64,000 nt of DNA from positions 3,844,001 through 3,908,000 of the forward strand of contig NZ_OZ257126.1 in assembly GCF_965278975.1 (NCBI RefSeq), written 5' to 3'. The first letter of the stretch is position 1. The number at the start of each line of letters is the position of its first letter. Shown piece after piece: positions 50,264 through 58,429 of the stretch. The position numbers and the translations under genes are program-made. The stretch comes from Ferrovibrio sp965278975 (lineage in GTDB: Bacteria; Pseudomonadota; Alphaproteobacteria; Ferrovibrionales; Ferrovibrionaceae). The notes under the pieces were generated by a model, which had not been told where the DNA came from, did not search any database, and was given only the letters and a program-made list of their open reading frames with translations.

Positions 50264-50296
50264 CGCGTGGATGCTCCGCCTTCGCGGAGCATGACG
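50264..50296 (-). repeat. Dispersed palindromic repeat, copy D (acts as terminator)
   Basis: In inverted orientation, CGCGTGG leads into ATGCTCCGC-CTTC-GCGGAGCAT (9 pairs) and GACG, followed on the plus strand by TTTTTT at 50297-50302. It sits 10 bases after the chemoreceptor stop and has all parts of an intrinsic terminator for it. Confidence 0.85.
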
Positions 50297-50307
50297 TTTT
50301 TTGTTTT

Positions 50308-50338
50308 CGTCATGCCCTGCGCAGGCAGGGCATCCACG
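50308..50338 (+). repeat. Dispersed palindromic repeat, copy E
   Basis: CGTC leads into ATGCCCTGC-GCAG-GCAGGGCAT (9 perfect pairs) and CCACG. It is back to back with copy D and lies 12 bases from the stop of the convergent xth gene. Its stem differs from copy D on both strands in a pairing-conserving way. Confidence 0.85.
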
Positions 50339-50349
50339 AGTTCATTCTT

Positions 50350-51117
50350 TTATTCAATCTCCACCCAGACCGGCACATGGTCCGAGGCTTTTTCCTGGCC
50401 ACGCGGCTGGCGGTCGATCTCGCAGGCCTTGAGCCGGTCGGCGAGATGCGGGCTGAGCAGGAAATGATCGATGCGCAGGCCATGGTTCTTGAACCAGGCG
50501 CCGGCCTGATAATCCCAGAAGGAATAATCCTGCACATGCGGGTGCAGCGCGCGCCAGGCTTCGGTGAGGCCGAGATTGAGCAGCGCGCGGAAACGCTGGC
50601 GGGTATCGATGAAACAGAGGGCGTCTTCCTGCCAGCCGGCCGGATCATACACATCAGCATCGGTGGGGCAGACATTGTAGTCACCAGCCAGCAGGAACGG
50701 CACGTCGCGCGCCAGCAGCGTGGCGGCATGGGCTTCCAGCCGCCGCATCCAGGCCAGCTTGTAGTCATACTTCTCGCCGGGGCGAGGATTGCCGTTCGGC
50801 AGGTAGAGACCGCCGAGCGTCATGCCGCCGATATCGGCCTCGATATAGCGGGCCTGCTCATCGGCATCATCGCCGGGCAGGCGGAAGCGCACGGCATCGA
50901 CGGGCAGCTTCGAGAGCAGGGCGACGCCGTTATAGCTTTTCTGGCCATGCGGGATCGCCTTGTAGCCCAGCGCCTCGAATTCCAGCATCGGGAAATCGGC
51001 GTCGACGCATTTGATTTCCTGCAACAGAGCCACATCGGGCTGGGCGCGTTTCAGCCATTCCAGCACATTGGGCAGGCGGGCCTTCACCGAATTGACGTTC
51101 CAGGTGGCGATCTTCAT
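50350..51117 (-). CDS. xth: Exodeoxyribonuclease III
   Basis: This 255-residue EEP-fold enzyme cuts at abasic sites and degrades 3' ends in base-excision repair. Motifs are KIATWNVNSVKARLPNVLEW, LLQEIKC with the catalytic Glu, YNGVALLSKLP, LLAGDYNVCPTD, and the closing SDHVPVWVEIE with the catalytic His. It follows the isochorismatase-like gene by 12 bases. Length and start MKIATWN are normal for XthA. Confidence 0.96.
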   Translation of the reverse strand: MKIATWNVNSVKARLPNVLEWLKRAQPDVALLQEIKCVDADFPMLEFEALGYKAIPHGQKSYNGVALLSKLPVDAVRFRLPGDDADEQARYIEADIGGMTLGGLYLPNGNPRPGEKYDYKLAWMRRLEAHAATLLARDVPFLLAGDYNVCPTDADVYDPAGWQEDALCFIDTRQRFRALLNLGLTEAWRALHPHVQDYSFWDYQAGAWFKNHGLRIDHFLLSPHLADRLKACEIDRQPRGQEKASDHVPVWVEIE

Positions 51118-51129
51118 GCGGGACTCAAA

Positions 51130-51696
51130 TTATGAAGCGGGCAGGGCGGCCAGAATCGCCGCCGTGTCGCGGATGCTACAATATTCGCCGGCCATATTCG
51201 CCAGTGACATGGCATGGACTTCGTCCGCGCGGCGCAGCCGGCCGGCAAAGTCCCGCCGGGCGAAGCAGAAGCAGGCATCCTGCACCAGCGTGGTGTCGAA
51301 GCCGAGATTGCCGGCCATGCGCACGGTGCTTTCCACCGAATTGTTGGTCACCACGCCGGCCACCACCAGGGCGGTAATGCCGTTTTGGCGCAGATGGGCT
51401 TCCAGGCCGGTGCCGATGAAGGCGCTGTTGACCTGTTTGGCGATCACGGTCTCGCCGGGCAGCGGCAGAGCTTCCGGCTTGAAATCGTTGCCCGGCTGTC
51501 CGGGCCGATAGGCGGAATGAGCCAGCACGCTGTCATGCTTCACATGGATCACCGGCCAGCCGCGTCCGCGCCAGGCGGTGAGCAGGGCGGCGATATTGGC
51601 TTCGGCTTGGGGATTGTTTCGCGGGCCGTCGGCTGCGTGATAGGGCGCGTCGATGGCCTGCTGCAAGTCGATGATCAGCAGCGCCGGCGCTGTCAC
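51130..51696 (-). CDS. Isochorismatase-like hydrolase with Ser in place of the catalytic Cys
   Basis: This 188-residue protein has the cysteine-hydrolase fold: LLIIDLQQAID with the catalytic Asp, the Lys in VIAKQVNSAF, and the cis-peptide loop AGVVTNNSVESTVRMAG. In most family members the nucleophile loop reads T-x-x-C-V; here it is TNNSV, so the cysteine is serine (codon TCG), which makes normal nicotinamidase-like activity doubtful. Isochorismatases proper also lack the cysteine. It starts with GTG at 51696, seven bases after erpA. Confidence 0.88.
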   Translation of the reverse strand: MTAPALLIIDLQQAIDAPYHAADGPRNNPQAEANIAALLTAWRGRGWPVIHVKHDSVLAHSAYRPGQPGNDFKPEALPLPGETVIAKQVNSAFIGTGLEAHLRQNGITALVVAGVVTNNSVESTVRMAGNLGFDTTLVQDACFCFARRDFAGRLRRADEVHAMSLANMAGEYCSIRDTAAILAALPAS

Positions 51697-51703
51697 GCCA
51701 GGG

Positions 51704-52105
51704 TCAGACGGCGAAGGAATTGCCGCAGCCGCAGCTCGACGTCGCCAGCGGGTTGCGGATCTGGAAGCCGGCGCCGGAAAGGTCTTCCACGAAGTCGATT
51801 TCCGAGCCGCGCATGTAATCGGCGGAAATCTGGTCCAGCACCAGGGTGGCGCCGTCGCGCTCGATCAGCAGGTCGTCGCCGGTCACGGCATCATCCAGGG
51901 TGAAGCCATACTGGAAGCCGGAACAGCCGCCGCCGGAAACCGCCACGCGCAGCTTAAGGGCCGGGTTGCCCTCGGATTCCACAATGGCGCGGATACGCCG
52001 GGCGGCATTGGCCGAAAGGGTCACGGGCAGCGCCCCTGGCATGGCCGCCTGGGTGGCGGTTCCGCCTGCGAGTTCCTGCACTTGCGCGTTCATCGGCCTA
52101 TTCAT
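51704..52105 (-). CDS. erpA: Iron-sulfur cluster insertion protein ErpA (A-type carrier)
   Basis: ErpA passes iron-sulfur clusters to apo-enzymes. The 133-residue protein contains the A-type core with the three conserved cysteines: one in VSGGGCSGFQYGF and two in SSCGCGNSF at the C-terminus. An N-terminal extension of about 25 residues with several Met and Gln precedes the core; ATG 52093 is an alternative to 52105. It heads a short minus-strand run with the isochorismatase-like gene and xth and is divergent from argS. Confidence 0.93.
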   Translation of the reverse strand: MNRPMNAQVQELAGGTATQAAMPGALPVTLSANAARRIRAIVESEGNPALKLRVAVSGGGCSGFQYGFTLDDAVTGDDLLIERDGATLVLDQISADYMRGSEIDFVEDLSGAGFQIRNPLATSSCGCGNSFAV

Positions 52106-52264
52106 CTCCGGTTTACCAAGGCTTTACCCTTGCAAGTCCAGTATTTAGGGAGTTTGGCGCGGATGTCAATTTGCGCCGTCCCGGGCAGGGGCCGGCGTTG
52201 CCACGCCCGGCCCTGGTCTATAGTGTCCGCCTCCGCGATTCGTAACGCTTGAGCACTGGAATAA

Positions 52265-54016
52265 ATGAACGTTTTTGCCGATTTCCGCCGCGCCGTCCTG
52301 GATGCCGTGCAGCAGCTTGCCGCCCAGCAGGTGCTGCCTGAGGGGCTGCCGTTGCAGGCGGTCACCGTGGAGCCGCCGCGCGACCCCAGCCATGGCGACC
52401 TGGCCACTAATGCCGCCATGGTGCTGGCCAAGCCGGCCAAGCTGAACCCGCGCGCCCTGGCCGAGAAGCTGCAGCCGCTGCTTAGCCGCCTGCCTGCGGT
52501 CACCGCCGTGGAGATCGCCGGCCCCGGCTTCATCAACCTGCGCCTCGATCCAAGCCATTGGCAGGCCCAGGCCGCCGTGATCCTCAAGGCCGGCACCGCC
52601 TATGGCGACAGCCAGTTGGGCCGGAACGAGCCGGTGAATGTGGAATATGTCTCGGCCAACCCGACCGGCCCGATGCATGTTGGCCATTGCCGTGGCGCCG
52701 TGTTCGGCGACGCGCTGGCCGCGCTGCTGGAAAAGGCCGGCTACGCTGTTTGCCGCGAATACTACATCAACGATGCCGGCGCCCAGGTGGATGTGCTGGC
52801 GCGTTCCGCCCATCTGCGCTACCGCGAGGCGCTGGGCGAGAGCATCGAAATCCCGGAAGGGCTCTATCCCGGCGACTACCTCAAGCCGGTCGGTGCCGCG
52901 CTGGTGAAACAGTATGGCGACAGGTTCCGCGACGCGCCCGAGGCAGACTGGCTGCAAACATTCCGCCTGGCTGCCACCGACGCCATGATGGACATGATCC
53001 GCGAAGACCTGGCGGCGCTGAATATCCGCCATGCGGCCTTCACCTCCGAGCGCAAGCTACATGAGGATGGCCTGGTGCAGCAGGCTTTCGACCGCCTGCA
53101 GCAGCGCGGCCTGATCTATACCGGCGTGCTGGAGCCGCCCAAGGGCAAGCTGCCCGAGGATTGGGAAGCACGGCCGCAGGCACTCTTCAAGGCCACCGAA
53201 TTCGGCGACGATATCGACCGCCCGCTGAAGAAGTCGGATGGTTCCTGGACCTATTTCGGCGCCGACATCGCCTATCACGACGACAAGTACCGCCGTGGCT
53301 TCAAGCAGATGATCGACGTCTGGGGCGCCGACCATGGCGGCTATGTCAAGCGCATGAAGGCCGCCGTGAAGGCGATGTCCATGGGCGAGGGCGAACTGGA
53401 TATCAAGCTGGTGCAGATGGTCAATCTGCTCGATGACGGCCAGCCGGTGCGCATGAGCAAGCGGGCCGGCACGTTCGTTACGCTGCGCGACGTGGTGGAT
53501 GAAGTGGGCAAGGACGTTGTCCGCTTCATCATGCTGACGCGCAAGAACGACGCCCAGCTCGATTTCGATTTCAAGAAGGTGACCGAGCAGTCCAAGGACA
53601 ATCCGGTCTTTTATGTGCAATACGCCCATGCCCGCATCTGCTCGGTGCTGCGCAATGCGCGCAATGACGTGCCGTCGATTGCCACCGATGATGCGGCGCT
53701 TAGTAATGCCGACATGACGCGGCTGGGCCATGAGGCCGAACTCGCGCTGCTGAAACTGCTGGCGAACTGGCCGCGCCTGGTGGAAAGCGCGGCGGAAGCG
53801 CATGAGCCGCACCGCATCGCCTTCTTCCTGCAGGAAGTGGCGGCGGCCTTCCATGGCCTGTGGAATGTCGGCCGTGACGATGTGACGGCACGTTTCTTGA
53901 TTGCGGAAGACCTGGAACTGACCCGCGCCCGCCTGGCGCTGATCCGCGCGGTGGCGATCATTATCGCCTCCGGCCTTGCGGTGATGGGCGTCACGCCGGT
54001 TGAGGAGATGAGGTAG
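52265..54016 (+). CDS. argS: Arginyl-tRNA synthetase
   Basis: This 583-residue class I synthetase charges tRNA-Arg. It has the N-terminal additional domain, the HIGH-type motif HVGH at residues 138-141 (PTGPMHVGHCRGA), a KMSKS-like RMSKR at 396-400, and the C-terminal anticodon-binding helices (PVFYVQYAHARICSVLRN). The ATG at 52265 is 159 bases from the divergent erpA start. The SPOR protein gene follows three bases after the stop. Confidence 0.97.
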   Translation: MNVFADFRRAVLDAVQQLAAQQVLPEGLPLQAVTVEPPRDPSHGDLATNAAMVLAKPAKLNPRALAEKLQPLLSRLPAVTAVEIAGPGFINLRLDPSHWQAQAAVILKAGTAYGDSQLGRNEPVNVEYVSANPTGPMHVGHCRGAVFGDALAALLEKAGYAVCREYYINDAGAQVDVLARSAHLRYREALGESIEIPEGLYPGDYLKPVGAALVKQYGDRFRDAPEADWLQTFRLAATDAMMDMIREDLAALNIRHAAFTSERKLHEDGLVQQAFDRLQQRGLIYTGVLEPPKGKLPEDWEARPQALFKATEFGDDIDRPLKKSDGSWTYFGADIAYHDDKYRRGFKQMIDVWGADHGGYVKRMKAAVKAMSMGEGELDIKLVQMVNLLDDGQPVRMSKRAGTFVTLRDVVDEVGKDVVRFIMLTRKNDAQLDFDFKKVTEQSKDNPVFYVQYAHARICSVLRNARNDVPSIATDDAALSNADMTRLGHEAELALLKLLANWPRLVESAAEAHEPHRIAFFLQEVAAAFHGLWNVGRDDVTARFLIAEDLELTRARLALIRAVAIIIASGLAVMGVTPVEEMR

Positions 54017-54019
54017 AGC

Positions 54020-54874
54020 ATGAGCGATCTGCGCACCGACCGGGGCTCGCGCCCGGTACCCAATGCCCCCGCCGCTGCGGCGGGTGGTCCCGGCAGCGCC
54101 AAGCGCATGATCACCGCCGGCATCGCGCTCGGCGCGGTTGCGGCTTTCGGTGTCGGCATCTGGTTCGCCTATGACCAGGGCGTGAAGCGCGGCGCATCGG
54201 GTGCGCCGCCGCTGGTGCGCGCCGACCAGTCGCCCTCCAAGGTGGCGCCGGAAAATCCCGGCGGCATGCAGGTGCCGAACCAGGACAAGCAGATCTACGA
54301 GCGGCTGGGCAACAGCACCGGAAACGCGCAGCAGCAGGCTGAAAAGCTGCTGCCGCCGCCGGAACGCCCCACCGCCAACGCGCCCACCGTTACCCCGGCG
54401 CCCGCCGGCAGCGCGCCCGCTGGCGCCAGCGTTACCGTGCCGACCCGCCCGGCCGCTACCGCCGTGCCGAACCAGGCACCGCCCAACCAGACAAATGCAC
54501 CGACTGCGCCCACGGCGCCGCGTACCGCTGCAACGCCAACCACTCCTGCGCCAGCCCAGCAGCAGCCGGCGGCCCGTCCGGCTGCTACACCGACAGCTCC
54601 TGCTACCGCACCGGCAGCCGGCGGCGGTTCGGCCCGCGTGCAGCTTGCGTCGCTGCCGGAACAGGCCCAGGCGCAATCCACCTGGGCTGCCTTGCAGAAG
54701 AAATTCCCCGGTGAACTCGGCAGCCTTTCGGCCAGCTACGAGCGCGTTGATATTCCGGGCAAGGGTGTGTTCTTCCGCGTGCAGGCCGGCCCGCTGCGCG
54801 ACCGCGCCGCCGCGCAGGCCCTGTGCGAAAAGCTCTCGGCGCAGAAGCAGGGGTGCATCGTTGTCGCCCGCTGA
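54020..54874 (+). CDS. SPOR-domain cell-division protein
   Basis: This 284-residue protein has a cytosolic N-terminus, one membrane helix near residues 28-50 (MITAGIALGAVAAFGVGIWF), a long Pro/Ala/Thr-rich periplasmic linker (about 85-195) and a C-terminal SPOR domain (RVQLASLPEQAQAQSTWAAL, GVFFRVQAGPLRDRAAAQAL). SPOR domains bind denuded septal peptidoglycan. It sits between argS and nagZ, the usual alphaproteobacterial place. The low-complexity linker also creates long overlapping frames that are not genes. Confidence 0.93.
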   Translation: MSDLRTDRGSRPVPNAPAAAAGGPGSAKRMITAGIALGAVAAFGVGIWFAYDQGVKRGASGAPPLVRADQSPSKVAPENPGGMQVPNQDKQIYERLGNSTGNAQQQAEKLLPPPERPTANAPTVTPAPAGSAPAGASVTVPTRPAATAVPNQAPPNQTNAPTAPTAPRTAATPTTPAPAQQQPAARPAATPTAPATAPAAGGGSARVQLASLPEQAQAQSTWAALQKKFPGELGSLSASYERVDIPGKGVFFRVQAGPLRDRAAAQALCEKLSAQKQGCIVVAR

Positions 54875-54878
54875 TCTC

Positions 54879-55862
54879 ATGCGCTACGCGCCTGTCGTCG
54901 TCAGTTGCGCCGGCACCGCGCTCACCGCTGATGAACAGGCATTGTTCGCAAAGCATAAGCCGTATGGCTTCATCGTGTTTGCGCGCAACATCGACAATCC
55001 GGCCCAGCTCCGCAGCTTGGTTGAAAGTTTCCGCGCCGCTGTCGGCAACCCGGAAGCGCCGGTGCTGATCGATCAGGAAGGCGGCCGCGTGGCGCGCCTG
55101 AAGCCGCCGCATTGGCCGGTGTTTCCGCCCGCCGCCCAGTTCGGCAAGCAATTCGCCAGCGATCCGCAGGGCGCCCGTGAAGCGGCCTATCAGAATTCCC
55201 GCGCCATCGGTGCTGAACTGCATGCGCTCGGTATCGATGTGGATTGTGCGCCCGTTGCCGATCTGCCGGTGGCAGGCGCCCATGATGTGATCGGCGACCG
55301 TGCTTACGGTTTCACGCCGGATGTGGTGGCGGCCCTGGCCGAGGCGGCCATGCGTGGCCTGCTCGATGCCGGCGTGCTGCCGGTGGTGAAGCATATCCCC
55401 GGTCATGGCCGGGCGCGTTCCGACAGCCACCTGGAATTGCCGGTGGTGGAAGCCGACCGCGCCACCCTGGAACAGAGCGATTTCCAGCCCTTCCTGGCGC
55501 TGAAACAGGCGCCCTGGGCGATGACCGCGCATATCGTCTACACCGCGTATGACAAAGCGCTGCCGGCGACAATTTCGCCAACCGTGATCCGCGATGTGAT
55601 CCGGGGCCATATCGGCTTCGATGGCGTGCTGATCTCCGACGACCTGACCATGAAGGCGCTGTCTGGCAGCCTGGCCGAACTGGCCAAGGCCTCGCTCAAG
55701 GCCGGCTGTGATCTGGTGCTGCATTGCTCGGGCAAGTATGACGAGATGGCCGGCCTGTTCCCGGCCTTGCCGGCGATGAGCCAGGACGCCGCCCGCCGCA
55801 TCCAGCAGGCTGCCGCGCAAAAGCGTACCCCCGAGGCTTTACCCCGGGCGGCCAGCGCCTAA
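54879..55862 (+). CDS. nagZ: Beta-N-acetylhexosaminidase NagZ
   Basis: This 327-residue GH3 enzyme removes N-acetylglucosamine from muropeptides in cell-wall recycling. It shows GFIVFARNIDNPAQ, IDQEGGRVARLKPP, the active-site loop KHIPGHGRARSDSHLELPVV, and the nucleophile region LISDDLTMKAL. The start is uncertain: ATG 54879 lacks a Shine-Dalgarno sequence, while an in-frame TTG at 54861 has AGGGG upstream and would add six residues. It overlaps or abuts the SPOR gene end. Confidence 0.95.
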   Translation: MRYAPVVVSCAGTALTADEQALFAKHKPYGFIVFARNIDNPAQLRSLVESFRAAVGNPEAPVLIDQEGGRVARLKPPHWPVFPPAAQFGKQFASDPQGAREAAYQNSRAIGAELHALGIDVDCAPVADLPVAGAHDVIGDRAYGFTPDVVAALAEAAMRGLLDAGVLPVVKHIPGHGRARSDSHLELPVVEADRATLEQSDFQPFLALKQAPWAMTAHIVYTAYDKALPATISPTVIRDVIRGHIGFDGVLISDDLTMKALSGSLAELAKASLKAGCDLVLHCSGKYDEMAGLFPALPAMSQDAARRIQQAAAQKRTPEALPRAASA

Positions 55863-55872
55863 GATTCCGGGC

Positions 55873-56565
55873 ATGGAGTCCATCGAAAGTTTTCTGATCC
55901 AGGCATCGGCCTGGATCCTGCCGGCATTGTTCGCCATCACCCTGCATGAAGCTGCCCATGGCTGGGCGGCCTGGAAGCTCGGTGACGATACCGCCCTGCG
56001 GCTTGGCCGGGTCAGCTTCAATCCGCTGCGCCATATCGATCCGGTCGGCACCGTGCTGGTGCCGGGCGCGCTGCTGCTGTTCAAGGCGCCGTTCCTGTTC
56101 GGCTGGGCCAAGCCGGTGCCGGTGGATTTCTGGCGCCTGCCCAATCCGCGCCGTGACATGGCCCTGGTGGCTATTGCCGGACCAGGGGTGAACCTGGCCC
56201 AGGCCTATGTCGCCGCGCTGCTGTTTCACCTGATTCCGTACTTTGGCATCACGGTTGGTGGCTGGCTTGCCATGAACCTGGAAAATGCCATTTTTATCAA
56301 TCTGATATTGTTTGTATTTAACATGATGCCTTTGCCGCCGCTGGATGGCGGGAGAGTGGCGGTGGGCTTGCTGCCGCTGCCCTTGGCCCGGCTGCTCGCC
56401 CGGGTCGAACCCTATGGCATGGTCATTCTACTTATTTTCCTGCTGGCTCTGCCGCTTGCAGCCCGCACTTTAGGCTATGAGTTCAATCCACTGGCAGAGA
56501 TGCTGTGGCCTTTGATTGGCAGTTTGCAGGATATCCTGCTTGTTTTGGCGGGCCACAGCGGCTAG
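55873..56565 (+). CDS. Site-2 protease-like zinc metallopeptidase (M50)
   Basis: This 230-residue membrane protein carries the zinc motif HEAAH at residues 25-29 in the first membrane segment and the second motif LPPLDGGR with the third zinc ligand. NPLRHIDPVGTVLVPG is characteristic of this short M50 subgroup without a PDZ domain. It cleaves within membrane segments; substrate unknown. It lies between nagZ and scpA, a conserved order in the class. Confidence 0.92.
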   Translation: MESIESFLIQASAWILPALFAITLHEAAHGWAAWKLGDDTALRLGRVSFNPLRHIDPVGTVLVPGALLLFKAPFLFGWAKPVPVDFWRLPNPRRDMALVAIAGPGVNLAQAYVAALLFHLIPYFGITVGGWLAMNLENAIFINLILFVFNMMPLPPLDGGRVAVGLLPLPLARLLARVEPYGMVILLIFLLALPLAARTLGYEFNPLAEMLWPLIGSLQDILLVLAGHSG

Positions 56566-56617
56566 AGCAATCCATCCCGTCCGGGCGGCGCCCGGAATCA
56601 GAGATTCGCGAGCTTCA

Positions 56618-57487
56618 GTGACCGAGACCGAGACCGCTTCCACCCCCGCCGAAAGTTTCGAGGCGCCGACCCGGGATGGCCTGGCCGAGCCGGTATCCCT
56701 GGCGCAGCAGCTTGTGCTGGAGCTGGACGGGTTCGAGGGGCCGCTGGACGTCCTGCTGACCCTGGCGCGCGAGCAGAAGGTCGATCTCCGCCGCATCTCG
56801 ATCCTGCAGCTGGCCGAGCAGTATCTCGTCTTCGTGGCCGAGGCGCGCAAGAGCCGCCTGGAGCTGGCCGCCGACTATCTGGTGATGGCCGCCTGGCTGG
56901 CCTACCTTAAGTCACGCCTGCTGCTGCCGGAAAAGGACAAGCCGGGCGAGCCGAGCGGCGAGGAACTGGCCGAGCGGCTGCAATTGCAGCTGCGCAAGCT
57001 GGAAGCCATGCGCCAGGTTTCCGAACAGCTCATGGGCCGCGACCAGGTCGGCCTTTCTATGTTCCTGCGCGGCATGCCGGAAGGCGTGCGGGTAATCCGC
57101 AAGTCGATCTTCACCGCGTCGCTGTTCGATCTGCTCAAGGCCTATGGCGAATTCCGCTCCAGCCGGGGCAGCACCGAGGCGCTGACCATGCGCATGGCGC
57201 GGCGCCAGGTGGTGTCGGTGGAAGAAGCCCTGACCCGGCTGCGCAACATGATCGGCGCCATTCCAGACTGGGCGACCCTGCAGGCTTTCCTGCCGCCCGA
57301 TCTTTCCGATCCCTTCACCGTGCGCTCGGCCCTGGCCTCCACCTTCAATGCCAGCCTCGAAATGGCCAAGCAGGGCCTGATCGAGTTGCGCCAGGTGCAA
57401 AGCTTCGGCCCGATCTACATTCGCCGCCAGACCGGCGTGGTTCAGGATAATGGCCCGGAGCCTGCTCCGGCGCAGCAGGAAGAGTAA
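56618..57487 (+). CDS. scpA: Segregation and condensation protein ScpA
   Basis: ScpA is the kleisin that joins Smc heads in the chromosome-condensation complex. The 289-residue protein shows the kleisin core FEGPLDVLLTLAREQKVDLR, AADYLVMAAWLAYLKSRLLL and a C-terminal winged helix. The GTG at 56618 was chosen to begin TETETASTP; a longer reading would run over the M50 stop region. It is three bases before scpB, so the two kleisin-complex genes form one unit. Confidence 0.94.
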   Translation: MTETETASTPAESFEAPTRDGLAEPVSLAQQLVLELDGFEGPLDVLLTLAREQKVDLRRISILQLAEQYLVFVAEARKSRLELAADYLVMAAWLAYLKSRLLLPEKDKPGEPSGEELAERLQLQLRKLEAMRQVSEQLMGRDQVGLSMFLRGMPEGVRVIRKSIFTASLFDLLKAYGEFRSSRGSTEALTMRMARRQVVSVEEALTRLRNMIGAIPDWATLQAFLPPDLSDPFTVRSALASTFNASLEMAKQGLIELRQVQSFGPIYIRRQTGVVQDNGPEPAPAQQEE

Positions 57488-57490
57488 GCG

Positions 57491-58429
57491 ATGCAGTCCG
57501 ATCAGCAGGAAGAAACCCAGGTTCCGCAGGACGAGAATCCGGGCCGCGACATGGCCGAGGCTTTCGAGGAAGACACCGCGCCGGAAACGGCAGAGGAGTC
57601 TGAAGCCGCTGAGTCCGCGGAAGCTGAGTCAGAAGAAATTGAAGGCGACGCCGAGGCCGAACCGAGCGATGCCGAGGCCGAGTTCGCACAGCAGATGCGC
57701 ATGGTGGAAGCGCTGCTGTTCGCCGCCGCCGAGCCGCTGGATGAAGCGAGCTTGCGCAAGCGGCTGCCGAAGAATGCCCGCATCAAGGCGATCCTGTCGG
57801 CGCTGGAAGACCAGTACCGCCAGCGCGGCGTGATCCTGAAGCAGCTTGCCGGGCGCTGGGCCTTCACCACGGCGCCGGACCTCAAGCATATGCTGGAGCA
57901 TCACCGCGAGGTGACGCGCAAGCTGTCGCGTGCTGCCACCGAAACGCTCTCGATCGTCGCCTATCACCAGCCGGTGACCCGCGCCGAGATCGAGGATATT
58001 CGTGGTGTCGGTCTTTCCAAGGGCACACTGGACGTGCTGATAGAGGCCGGCTGGGTCAAGATCAGCGGTCGTCGCCGCGTGCCGGGCCGCCCGGTCACCT
58101 ATGCCACCACCGATGAATTCCTGGTCCATTTCGCGCTCGACAGCATCGACAGCCTGCCGGGCCTGGAAGAACTGCGTGCCTCCGGCCTGCTGGAAACCAT
58201 CCCGGCCAGCGGTGGCCTGCCGATGCCGGGCGAAGCCATTGACGACAGCCCGGTCGATCCGCTGGGCGAGGACGATGATGGCCGCGAATTCCTTGAGCCG
58301 CTGATGCCGGATCCGGCGGATGCCGAGAAGGTTGCCGAAGAACAGGCCACCGGGGAACAGGCCGCAGCAGAGCCAGAGTCCGCCGAAGCTGACGCCAACA
58401 CGGCGGAAGACCCGCAGCGGAATGCCTGA
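57491..58429 (+). CDS. scpB: Segregation and condensation protein ScpB with acidic extensions
   Basis: ScpB is the winged-helix partner of ScpA. Its core at about residues 70-225 has EALLFAAAEPLDEASLRKRL, ETLSIVAYHQPVTRAEIEDI, GRRRVPGRPVTYATTDEFL. The 312-residue length exceeds the usual 180-230 because of highly acidic Glu/Ala-rich tails at both ends. It overlaps the following ABC ATPase gene by 8 bases. The tails may affect dimerisation or partner binding; this is inference. Confidence 0.94.
   Translation: MQSDQQEETQVPQDENPGRDMAEAFEEDTAPETAEESEAAESAEAESEEIEGDAEAEPSDAEAEFAQQMRMVEALLFAAAEPLDEASLRKRLPKNARIKAILSALEDQYRQRGVILKQLAGRWAFTTAPDLKHMLEHHREVTRKLSRAATETLSIVAYHQPVTRAEIEDIRGVGLSKGTLDVLIEAGWVKISGRRRVPGRPVTYATTDEFLVHFALDSIDSLPGLEELRASGLLETIPASGGLPMPGEAIDDSPVDPLGEDDDGREFLEPLMPDPADAEKVAEEQATGEQAAAEPESAEADANTAEDPQRNA

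Noticed and set aside
54201..54860. Long upstream extension of nagZ through the SPOR gene
   Set aside because: The extension is Arg/Pro-rich sequence in a second frame of the SPOR protein's low-complexity linker; NagZ families start at the RYAPVVVSCAG strand.
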